Part shown: positions 25,994 to 33,613 of the stretch, in pieces | Numbering within the stretch: the stretch's first letter is position 1 | Layout: each line of letters starts with the position of its first letter | Assembly: GCA_903925285.1 (NCBI GenBank) | Contig: CAIYET010000115.1 | Span: forward strand, 1-63,595 | DNA: 63,595 nucleotides | Direction: 5' to 3' | Source of the DNA: Candidatus Hydrogenedentota bacterium | GTDB taxonomy: Bacteria; Hydrogenedentota; Hydrogenedentia; Hydrogenedentales; SLHB01 | Translations under genes and position numbers: made by a program | Notes under the pieces: model-generated | Told to the model about the DNA's origin: nothing | Databases searched by the model: none | Seen by the model: only the letters and a program-made list of their open reading frames with translations

Positions 25994-27532
25994 GTGGCAG
26001 ACGACAACCTCGCAGAATCAACCGAACCTTTCGGAAAATTTACGTTCAACATCCCCATCACCAAGGTCGATGAGGTCAAGCATGAGGTTTGGGGCACGGC
26101 TTGCGTCGAGGAACCCGACCGCGGCGATGAGCAGATGGACTATAACTCGTCCAAGCCGCACTTTGTCAAATGGTCGGAAGACACCTTCAAGCGCTCCTGC
26201 GGGAAATCATTCGGCAACGTGCGCGCCATGCACCAGCCCATTGCCGCTGGGATCGTGATCGATTTCAAAGCTGACGATGCGACCAAGTCATTCCCGATCG
26301 GCACGCACATCACCGATGAAAACGAATGGTACAAGTGCCTCACTGGCACATACACCGCATTCAGCATCGGTGGCAAGTACGGCAAACGCTGGATGACGCG
26401 CACCGATGACGGTCGCACGATCATGTCCTATACCGCCATCCCGAACGAGGTTTCCCTCGTCGATGTGCCCGCCGTCCCGCACGCGACCTTCTCCGTCGTC
26501 AAAGCAGACCACAGTATAGAAGCTCGCGAATTTCTCGCCAAAGACGAACTGACCGTGAGCGTCAACGGCAAGATGCCGTTCGGCGAATTCATGTCCCTCG
26601 CTTTACAAAAACTAATCCCAGGTTTCCCGAAGCCAACCAACCGCAAGGCAGAGGACGAAACCATTTTGCAATACGCCGCCACGACCACACCGCAAGCGTT
26701 CACGCCCGCGAGCGTGCCATCCACCGCCGCCCTGCAAGCCAACCACCCGCAAGCCCAGGTCATCAATCCTGACAGCATTCCCGTCTCCAGCGCCATGCGC
26801 AAGTATCCCGATGGGCGATCCATGCCCGTCCTGGCAAAAGAGGTCGGCGATGCCCCGGGTCTGCGTCACGGCGATCCGGGCAGCAAGAGCATCTGTGAGC
26901 ATTGCAAGAATTTCCGCGATGTCGCGCCGGGCTATTGCCGCTTGTATGATTTCCCATCGCCCAAGGACTGGACCTGCGATTCTTTCACATTGGAAGATGG
27001 GACTGGGGAACCGGACGAAATGGCGCACGTCGCCAAGCTGACCAAAGCAGATGTCAAATGCCCGTCGTGTGGCGAAGCCATCGCCATCGAAAAAGCCGGC
27101 GACTTGAAATGCTCGGCGTGCGGCAAAGCGCTGACCGCGACTGATGACACGGAGAGTGGCGGATTCAAGCTCGCTTTGTCAACGCCAGCGGCTATTTCCG
27201 CGCAAACTGAGATCACCGATGACGACGCGGCCACCAAGATGGCTGACCTTGTGGGGATCGCGAAGAAAGCTCGCGATCTGCCGGGATCGCTGCTCAAAGG
27301 CGGAAGCGACCGCGCTACGTATGGCGACCCCGTGAATAAAGCTTACGCCTGCGACACCAAGGCGCACGCTTTCATTTCCATTCAAAAATTCAATGCTGGC
27401 ATCGGAGCAGATCAATACTCCAAACGCGAATGGGCGATACTCGGGCGCCGACTTCGCAACCTCGCCAGCACGACCTTTCAACGATCGTACCGATACAACC
27501 CGCGCGAGAAGCAAATCGAGCGCGAATTCTAA
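25994..27532 (+). CDS. XkdF-like prohead protease
   Basis: 512 residues from GTG 25994 with AGGAGG upstream. Residues about 15-180 match the XkdF-like phage serine protease pattern: VWGTACVEEPDRGDEQMD, FVKWSEDTF, VRAMHQPIAAG, YTAFSIGG and NEVSLVDVPAVPHA. It would mature the capsid. The C-terminal half is unusual: a Cys-rich module CEHCKNF...YCRLYD..WTCDSF and then a zinc ribbon CPSCG...CSACG (near 360-385). These could bind metal or be a scaffold part removed later. Confidence 0.8.
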   Translation: MADDNLAESTEPFGKFTFNIPITKVDEVKHEVWGTACVEEPDRGDEQMDYNSSKPHFVKWSEDTFKRSCGKSFGNVRAMHQPIAAGIVIDFKADDATKSFPIGTHITDENEWYKCLTGTYTAFSIGGKYGKRWMTRTDDGRTIMSYTAIPNEVSLVDVPAVPHATFSVVKADHSIEAREFLAKDELTVSVNGKMPFGEFMSLALQKLIPGFPKPTNRKAEDETILQYAATTTPQAFTPASVPSTAALQANHPQAQVINPDSIPVSSAMRKYPDGRSMPVLAKEVGDAPGLRHGDPGSKSICEHCKNFRDVAPGYCRLYDFPSPKDWTCDSFTLEDGTGEPDEMAHVAKLTKADVKCPSCGEAIAIEKAGDLKCSACGKALTATDDTESGGFKLALSTPAAISAQTEITDDDAATKMADLVGIAKKARDLPGSLLKGGSDRATYGDPVNKAYACDTKAHAFISIQKFNAGIGADQYSKREWAILGRRLRNLASTTFQRSYRYNPREKQIEREF

Positions 27533-27545
27533 AGCAGGAGGCAAC

Positions 27546-29831
27546 ATGAAAGCAAGTCTTCAAAAAGATTTCGCCGCCACCGCTCGCGAGCTCACCGAGA
27601 AGCTACGCGCGCAGGTCAGTAGCGGTGATACCCAGGGCGCACTCGCATCCCTCGATCAGATGGATGCGGTGAGTGATGTCGCAAGCGATGCCGACAACAC
27701 GGTCGCGAACGTCGCGCTGCCCCCGTCTTCGCCGAGCACGCCCAGCTTGGCATCGGCGGCTTCGTCCGTCGCACCGAGTACGCCAAGCGCCAGCGCACCG
27801 AGCGGGACAACCGACTCGTCGCTTGCGCAAGCGGCAACCCAACCGTCCCCGGCAACTCCGCCGGCAACACCGACGCCCTCTTCGTCTTCAGTGACCAAGG
27901 GCGCGATTGCCGTGGGAACGCCACCGCCACCCGTTGGATCGGCGATTCTGGGATCGCTCGTGGGTGATGTCATCGCCAAGTCCGACGACGCTTTCCTCGA
28001 TGACCCGGTCGCTGAATTGTTCGGCACGGGTGTGAGTGGCGCGACCATGGCAAAGCAAATGCCCCAGCAACCCGTCGTGCTAGCCACGCCACCACCCAAC
28101 CCGCAAGCGGCTCCGTTCTCGTTCTATGGGCGGATGGGCGACGACTTTTACATCCAAGAAAAATTGCCAGCATTCACCAAGGCATTGCTGACCGGCGGTC
28201 GCTTTGCTTCGGAGAATGCGCTTGATCTGTTCAAGACCGGTCGAGGCAATTACGACTTCCATCTCTTCGACATGACGCTGCACGCGGCGTATCGCCAAGT
28301 TCTGAACAAGGGCGGATTCCGCGATACCAATGCAACGGAATTTCGCAAGATGGCCGTCAGTGCCATGGATGGCAACGAGATCCGCTCGCGCGGACTCGCG
28401 AACGATTTCAACAAGGGCGTCATCAGCACGACCGCACCTGGCTACTACTTGCAGATGATGGTCAAAATGATGCTCCCTGTTTTGACTCCGATGCTCAATC
28501 GCATCCCGATGCAAAAGCCCCGCACGGGTGGTAGCCGCGCGGAATGGCGCGTCAACTTGGGTTTCCAGAACTTGGACGAAACCCAGGGCATGATTGCGCC
28601 CGAAGCCGGCGTGGCGATTGGTAGCACCACCGGCACCGGGCAAGCGATCAGCGAGAATCCAACGCTCTTCCAAACCCCCTACTCTCGCCATCCTGTCAAC
28701 GATGCCGTGACGGTGGAAGCCCAGTACGCGATGCTTGGATACGACGATGCCTTCCAATACAGCATCGTCCGCGCCCTGACCGCTTACTTGCGCATCGCCG
28801 AAATGGCAACGCTCTGGAACAACTACGCGGCAGTCGGCGCGATTGGCGCGGTGACCGCGACGACCAGCGGCTCGAGCTCCGCGCTCGCTGGCGGAACGAA
28901 CGACAAGTTTGCTGTGACTGGCTTGACCGGCATCGGCTGGCGCGGCAATCAACTCGGCATCGGCGGCAAGGGTGGAGCCAGCTCCGTCCAAGGTGAGACA
29001 GCGGCGACGCTGACCACCGCCACCGATCTCTCGACCGCAACGAGCGTCAAACTCACGTTTGCGGCAAAGCCAGGTTGCTTGGCGTATAACGTGTACTACC
29101 TGCCTTCGGGTGTGGTGGGAAACGCGCGCTACGTGGGCACGTACTACACCAACGCGATCACCATCACGGCTTTGCCGGCGGTGGGCGCGGCCAAGTCCTA
29201 CCCGACCGCGGACGGTTCCGCCAATGCGAACGGCTACGAAGGCGCTTTGCAATGGTGCGAGATGTCCACGATCTACGGAAACTCCATCACGAACAAAACG
29301 GTCACGGATCAAGCTGGCGCCGCTCTGACGCTGGCAGGTCCGAACCGCATCTCCGAGATCGACAAGATTCTTGCCGACCTGATGACGAACTGGCAACTCG
29401 CGCCGAGCTTGATCGTGGGCTCGCCGAATACCATTCGCCATTTCAACAACATCCTGCAATCGGGTGGATCGGCGCAACCGTACATCATCCATCTCGGCGC
29501 GGGACCCGAACAAGGGTCGCTCGTCGGCGGCATGTGGGCGGGCGCGTACACGAACAACTACTCGCTCGGCTTGCAGAATGTCCCGAAGGTCATCGACGTC
29601 ATGGCGCACCCGTATCTTGCGGACGGCACCTTGATGGTGATGACCGAAACAATTCCCTACCCGATGGCTCGCGAAGCGCGGGGCTGGGTGATCGAGCAAC
29701 AGATCCCGCTCACGTACTGGCCGCTCGCCGCATTGACGGCGTCCTGGCCCTACATGATGTTCTCGGACCAAGTGCTCGAGAACTATCACCCTCCGGCGCA
29801 AGCCGCCATTCAGTGCATCAACACGGCGTAA
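27546..29831 (+). CDS. Major capsid protein
   Basis: 761 residues from ATG 27546 after AGGAGG. The N-terminal 200 residues are helical, then Ala/Ser/Pro/Thr-rich (scaffold or delta-like domain). After about 220 comes an HK97-fold-like body (DDFYIQEKLPAFTKALLTGG, then GGSRAEWRVNLGFQNL, DAVTVEAQYAMLGYDDAFQYS). A beta-sandwich-like insertion lies near 445-555 (LTFAAKPGCLAYNVYYLPSG). Larger than the usual 300-400 residues because of these extras. Position right after the protease and before connectors makes the call firm. Confidence 0.85.
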   Translation: MKASLQKDFAATARELTEKLRAQVSSGDTQGALASLDQMDAVSDVASDADNTVANVALPPSSPSTPSLASAASSVAPSTPSASAPSGTTDSSLAQAATQPSPATPPATPTPSSSSVTKGAIAVGTPPPPVGSAILGSLVGDVIAKSDDAFLDDPVAELFGTGVSGATMAKQMPQQPVVLATPPPNPQAAPFSFYGRMGDDFYIQEKLPAFTKALLTGGRFASENALDLFKTGRGNYDFHLFDMTLHAAYRQVLNKGGFRDTNATEFRKMAVSAMDGNEIRSRGLANDFNKGVISTTAPGYYLQMMVKMMLPVLTPMLNRIPMQKPRTGGSRAEWRVNLGFQNLDETQGMIAPEAGVAIGSTTGTGQAISENPTLFQTPYSRHPVNDAVTVEAQYAMLGYDDAFQYSIVRALTAYLRIAEMATLWNNYAAVGAIGAVTATTSGSSSALAGGTNDKFAVTGLTGIGWRGNQLGIGGKGGASSVQGETAATLTTATDLSTATSVKLTFAAKPGCLAYNVYYLPSGVVGNARYVGTYYTNAITITALPAVGAAKSYPTADGSANANGYEGALQWCEMSTIYGNSITNKTVTDQAGAALTLAGPNRISEIDKILADLMTNWQLAPSLIVGSPNTIRHFNNILQSGGSAQPYIIHLGAGPEQGSLVGGMWAGAYTNNYSLGLQNVPKVIDVMAHPYLADGTLMVMTETIPYPMAREARGWVIEQQIPLTYWPLAALTASWPYMMFSDQVLENYHPPAQAAIQCINTA

Positions 29832-29841
29832 CGACGAGAAA

Positions 29842-29869
29842 TGCAGGGGGGCGGCAACGCTCCCCTGCA
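29842..29869 (+). terminator. Hairpin after the capsid gene
   Basis: TGCAGGGG and CCCCTGCA pair around a GC-rich loop, 10 bases after the capsid stop. There is no long U-tract, so it is more likely a partial terminator or a 3' stabiliser that raises capsid mRNA over downstream genes. Confidence 0.55.
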
Positions 29870-29893
29870 AGGTTAATATTGGATTCCGAAACT

Positions 29894-30400
29894 ATGGTTG
29901 AAATTCTGTTTGATTTTGAATCGGTGCGTCTCTTCGAGCAAGCATGGAATGCGGCGCCCGACTTGTTTGATAGCATGTTACTGGAAGTTGGAAGACAAGC
30001 CGTAGACGTGCTGCACGCGGACATCGCTGTTTACCCATCCGTGCCGAGCTACCCGATCAACTGGGACTCGGGTCGCCAGCGGCGCGCTTTCTTTGCGACC
30101 AATGGATTTGGCGGCGGGATCCCGCACGTGCGCAACGGCGGACTGCCCCGCTCGTGGCAAAAGGACGTGCAGCTTGTGACTTCGGGAAACGTGCGCGGAG
30201 TCGCGGGGCAGGTCTTCACCAACTTGCCGGGCGCGAAGTATGTGCAAGATGCCGACTATCAAAGCCGAATCCACGAAGGACGCTGGCAAACCGTGCAAAG
30301 CGTCTTGCTGCAAGACGCGCCTGAGGTGACTGAACTATTCCGTCAAGCCGCCGAGATCACTCTGGATTTGACCGCGCGCCAGATGGAGCGCGAACCATGA
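29894..30400 (+). CDS. HK97 gp10-like neck/tail completion
   Basis: 168 residues. SWQKDVQLVTSGNVRGVAG, NLPGAKYVQDADYQSRIHEG and RWQTVQ match a group of neck or virion morphogenesis proteins related to HK97 gp10. It sits between capsid and connector genes. Its stop overlaps the next start. Confidence 0.6.
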   Translation: MVEILFDFESVRLFEQAWNAAPDLFDSMLLEVGRQAVDVLHADIAVYPSVPSYPINWDSGRQRRAFFATNGFGGGIPHVRNGGLPRSWQKDVQLVTSGNVRGVAGQVFTNLPGAKYVQDADYQSRIHEGRWQTVQSVLLQDAPEVTELFRQAAEITLDLTARQMEREP

Positions 30401-31071
30401 CCCAACCTGCATTCTGCACGCTGACCCAAGTGAAGCAATATCTTCCGCTAAATCAAGATTCAGATGGATCGATTGATCCGAACCTGACGCGGGATGATCC
30501 GCTATTGCAGGAAGCCATTCCCGCTTTCTCGCAAGCGATCAACGATCACCTGGGCTGGAAACTGCAAACCGAAACCGTGACGGCACAAGTCTTTGAAAAA
30601 CAGGCAACCACGTCGTCGCGCGTGACCATCGATGCGGACGGATACTTGATTATCAAGACCAACTATCCAACGATTCAGAGCGTGAGCGCAATAGCTTATA
30701 AGACTCAGTGGACGCAAAACTGGATTCCGGTGAGCACGAGCGCGGCGATGTTTGACACCCTCGCCGACACGGATCGCCCATCATTGACCAGCTTTGCCAT
30801 CCGCGTGGATAACACACTGGGCTGGCTGAACTATCGCTCGATCAGCAAAAAATTATGGGTGCAAGTCTCCTACGTGGGCGGGTACGCCACGATCCCCGCG
30901 CCGATCGTGCGCGCTTGCGTTGAGTGGATCGGGCATGACTATCGCTTGCGTGATTTCATCCCGACCATGAGTGCGGGATTCATCGGGATGCCAAACACAT
31001 CCATCCAACCCAAAGAGATTCCGCCGCACATCGCCAAGCTGATCGACCCATACATGAGGACTTATCAGTAA
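30397..31071 (+). CDS. Head-tail connector (gp6-like)
   Basis: 224 residues. AFCTLTQVKQYL start, an acidic helical part (DPLLQEAIPAFSQAINDHLG), a beta-rich middle and IVRACVEWIGHDYRLRDF. This is the usual architecture of HK97 gp6-like adaptor proteins that sit under the portal. ATG overlaps the previous stop. Confidence 0.65.
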   Translation: MTQPAFCTLTQVKQYLPLNQDSDGSIDPNLTRDDPLLQEAIPAFSQAINDHLGWKLQTETVTAQVFEKQATTSSRVTIDADGYLIIKTNYPTIQSVSAIAYKTQWTQNWIPVSTSAAMFDTLADTDRPSLTSFAIRVDNTLGWLNYRSISKKLWVQVSYVGGYATIPAPIVRACVEWIGHDYRLRDFIPTMSAGFIGMPNTSIQPKEIPPHIAKLIDPYMRTYQ

Positions 31072-31532
31072 TGGCGGTCACCAGCATCAACGATGTTATC
31101 ACGGCGCTGGTGCCGATCGCGCGGAGCGTGGTGCTCACCGACAACTGGCATCCGTTCGTGCGCGATCTGAACAACTCGCCAGCGAGTTTGTCCCAGGGCG
31201 ACAATCCGCAAGTGTTTTTCCATCCAGCGAAAAATGCGGCGAAAAGATTGACATTTAACAGCTACGCGGGAAGCCAGTCCCATCGTACCCAGCGTGATTT
31301 CACGGTGCTCGTCTACTTCATCGACTCGATCAATCTGGTGCCTGTATGGCAATCCCGTCCACGCGTGACTCAATGGTGCAATGACTTCGTCCAAGCCATC
31401 GACGGGCAGGACGATCTAGGGCTCGACGATCTGTATGCGGAAGCCAGTGCTGATGTACGCGATGGGCTGATGTTCAATCAAGTGCCCTTTCGCGGAGGCA
31501 TTATCACGCTCACCGGATACTATTTCTACTAG
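31071..31532 (+). CDS. Tail completion/minor structural protein
   Basis: 153 residues. RDFTVLVYFIDSINLVPVWQ and FRGGIITLTGYYFY at the end resemble tail terminator proteins, which have the same alpha/beta plan and length. Located between connector and tail tube, as expected. Confidence 0.55.
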   Translation: MAVTSINDVITALVPIARSVVLTDNWHPFVRDLNNSPASLSQGDNPQVFFHPAKNAAKRLTFNSYAGSQSHRTQRDFTVLVYFIDSINLVPVWQSRPRVTQWCNDFVQAIDGQDDLGLDDLYAEASADVRDGLMFNQVPFRGGIITLTGYYFY

Positions 31533-31541
31533 GAGGTTTCA

Positions 31542-31907
31542 ATGGCTCGAACTGCCGCCACAATTCAAGAACTTTCGGTCAATGGCAAGAACGTCACCTT
31601 CGCCGCGCCGCCCGCCAACGGCACGGGCAATGGCATCACCATCAATAACACGGATGGTCGTGTCCTGTTGCTTATCAACAGCTCCAACACGACATTGACG
31701 CCAATCGTGACGCTCGTTGCTGGCGCCCAGGCAGTCGCAGGTGGGTATGCTTTGGCAAACCAGGCGTACACGATCCCTGTGAACGCCACCGGCTATGTGA
31801 TCTGGCTGAACCCAGCATTGTTTGCCGACGCGGGTATTTTCTCGGTGGACTTTTCGTCAACAGCGCTGCAATACGCCGTCGTGCATTTGCCGCCATCGTA
31901 CAGCTAA
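31542..31907 (+). CDS. Small structural protein
   Basis: 121 residues, Gly/Thr/Asn/Ala-rich and beta-rich (NGITINNTDGRVLLLINSSN), with AGGAGG before the ATG. It resembles small decoration or tail-associated proteins of phages. No enzyme motif. Confidence 0.55.
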   Translation: MARTAATIQELSVNGKNVTFAAPPANGTGNGITINNTDGRVLLLINSSNTTLTPIVTLVAGAQAVAGGYALANQAYTIPVNATGYVIWLNPALFADAGIFSVDFSSTALQYAVVHLPPSYS

Positions 31908-31919
31908 GAAAGGTCGTTC

Positions 31920-32420
31920 GTGGAACAAACTCAAACCGAGTATATTGCCATTGATAACAAGTGGATGTTCCGAGAGGCAACGCTCGTGCTCGGATATTAT
32001 CACCACAACAATGAATGGACGCCTGGACGCAATCTCGCGATTCCCAAGGATACGCTGATTAGATCGGGCAGCCGATTCAAGATCATCGCATCCAAGGCGC
32101 GAGAAAAAGCATGGTTCATGGCCAACACGGTCGCGCCGGCTGACGCGCAACTGCATTTCAATCTCGAAGATATTTTTGAGCCGGCAGTGGCAGATCTCTT
32201 ACGCCTGAACGCTATCAACACGCTCGAGGATGTCGCGACCGAACTGGATGCGATCATCCCGGGAAGTGAGATGGCAAGCGAAAGCAAAAAACCGACGACT
32301 ATTCCTTTGCGCGTTTTGCTGGGACAGGTCGCCAACAAGGACGAAGAAACAATCAACGCTTGGATCAGTGGCGCGGTAAATCTTTGCAAGATACCCGTCC
32401 CGCCAAGCGAGGGAGAATAA
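31920..32420 (+). CDS. Hypothetical tail-region protein
   Basis: 166 residues from GTG 31920. The beginning (YIAIDNKWMFREATLVLGYY) is beta-rich and the second half helical and acidic. No family recognised; position between tail genes implies a structural or assembly role. Confidence 0.5.
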   Translation: MEQTQTEYIAIDNKWMFREATLVLGYYHHNNEWTPGRNLAIPKDTLIRSGSRFKIIASKAREKAWFMANTVAPADAQLHFNLEDIFEPAVADLLRLNAINTLEDVATELDAIIPGSEMASESKKPTTIPLRVLLGQVANKDEETINAWISGAVNLCKIPVPPSEGE

Positions 32421-32421
32421 A

Positions 32422-32838
32422 ATGGGCGCAACAACCTTTCTGGGCAATCATGCTCAAATTGTTTTCGCTGGGACCGATCTCAGCGGAGACATGAACTCGC
32501 TCGACATCAATTTCAAGACCCCTTACATTGAGTCCACCGCGTTTGGCGATGACTGGGACTCGGGCATCTCCGGCGTGGGCGGCTACACCGTCGCGCTGGC
32601 TGGATTTGTCAATAAAGCCACGGGTCAAAACGACCAACTCTTCTTTTCCAAGATGGGCGGCGCCACCTCGCAGACCGCCGCTTGGATCATTGGTCTCGCC
32701 GGCACCGCCGCCAACAACCCGAAATACTCGGGCAACGGCATCTGCACGGATTTCAAAGAGGGCGTGAAGGTCAAGTCCCTCGCCAGCATCGCGCTGACCA
32801 TTCAAGGCACCGGCTCGCCGGCACGCGGATCGTACTAA
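32422..32838 (+). CDS. Major tail tube protein-like
   Basis: 138 residues. AQIVFAGTDLSGDMNSLDIN, YIESTAFGDDWDSGISGV and GYTVALAGFVNKAT follow the tail tube plan, where a short beta-barrel protein uses S-T-A-F-G-D-xW. Immediately upstream of the tail chaperone genes, as expected. Confidence 0.75.
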   Translation: MGATTFLGNHAQIVFAGTDLSGDMNSLDINFKTPYIESTAFGDDWDSGISGVGGYTVALAGFVNKATGQNDQLFFSKMGGATSQTAAWIIGLAGTAANNPKYSGNGICTDFKEGVKVKSLASIALTIQGTGSPARGSY

Positions 32839-32891
32839 ACAAGTGTGGCGTCCAAGGACAGCCGACACAGAGAGGAACACGGTGAGCGCAA

Positions 32892-33266
32892 ATGGCTCCA
32901 CCTACCAAAACAGTTGAACCCGAAGTAAAAACCCAAACCCAGGTTACAGCGAGCGGGATTGTCATTCCGCTCAAAGGATTTCCCGGCGAGCACGTCACCT
33001 TTATTCGCGAGTGGTGCTACGGCGACATCGTCGAGGTCGGAAAATGGATCGCTGGCACCGAACCCCAGATCAACGCGCTGCTCGAGCGGATCGTCGATTG
33101 GCACATTACCGATCTCGGTGGGAACGTGATCGTCTTCAACCGAACTGGATTGACCCAAGACCAAACGCCGCTTTACAAGTTGCCCGCCGCCAAGGCACGC
33201 GCAATCTCGAATGCGGCGTTTGAGGCGTACTCGGCAAGTTCGCGCATCGACCCTTTAGTGAGCTAG
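32892..33266 (+). CDS. Tail assembly chaperone, short form
   Basis: 124 residues, gpG-like position between tail tube and tape measure. FPGEHVTFIREWCYGDIVEVGKW and IVDWHITDLGGNVI have the fold style of mycobacteriophage-type chaperones. It ends nine bases after the slippery heptamer CCCTTTA; part of the ribosomes should shift to make the longer form. Confidence 0.75.
   Translation: MAPPTKTVEPEVKTQTQVTASGIVIPLKGFPGEHVTFIREWCYGDIVEVGKWIAGTEPQINALLERIVDWHITDLGGNVIVFNRTGLTQDQTPLYKLPAAKARAISNAAFEAYSASSRIDPLVS
33251..33257 (+). promoter_or_regulatory. Programmed -1 frameshift site
   Basis: CCCTTTA fits X-XXY-YYZ with the zero-frame codons CCT and TTA. The -1 frame is open from 33224 through this site to 33613. 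The zero-frame stop TAG follows at 33264. This is the canonical set-up for tail chaperone fusion proteins. Confidence 0.85.
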
Positions 33267-33613
33267 CCATCTGGAAGTATGGGGCTGGCGACTCAACGGA
33301 TGGCGACCAACCGATGTCCGAAGACCTATGGATCGGTCTTTGGATGGATGACTTCAAACGCCCCCCCTGGGAACTGGGCTTCGGCGACAAGAAAGACATC
33401 GCCCTCATGTCACGCGCTCGGCACGCTGTCTTTGTTTACCAGACCGCTCAACAATGCCGGGATCCACAAAAAATGCAATACCTAAGCGAAGAGCAAATGG
33501 AGCTAGTCGTGCGAATGCGCGAAATGCTCAAAACTGAAAAGCGCGCCACCTCGGCGCGCCCGACTCGTTTTGTACGGCGCCGCCGCGCGCCGGGAGCGTT
33601 GAACCGTGGCTGA
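33257..33613 (+). CDS. Tail chaperone extension (frameshift product)
   Basis: After a -1 shift at 33251-33257 the reading continues SELAIWKYGAGDSTDGDQP and on through WIGLWMDDFKRPPWELGFG to 33613, giving a fusion of about 240 residues with the upstream frame. ATG 33314 could start a separate 99-residue protein but has no good ribosome binding site. The C-terminal part is basic (FVRRRRAPG). Confidence 0.75.
   Translation, partial: SELAIWKYGAGDSTDGDQPMSEDLWIGLWMDDFKRPPWELGFGDKKDIALMSRARHAVFVYQTAQQCRDPQKMQYLSEEQMELVVRMREMLKTEKRATSARPTRFVRRRRAPGALNRG

Noticed and set aside
28080..29870. A 596-residue minus-strand ORF
   Set aside because: It lies exactly antisense to the major capsid gene, and its His/Arg-rich composition is typical of a shadow frame in GC-rich coding DNA.
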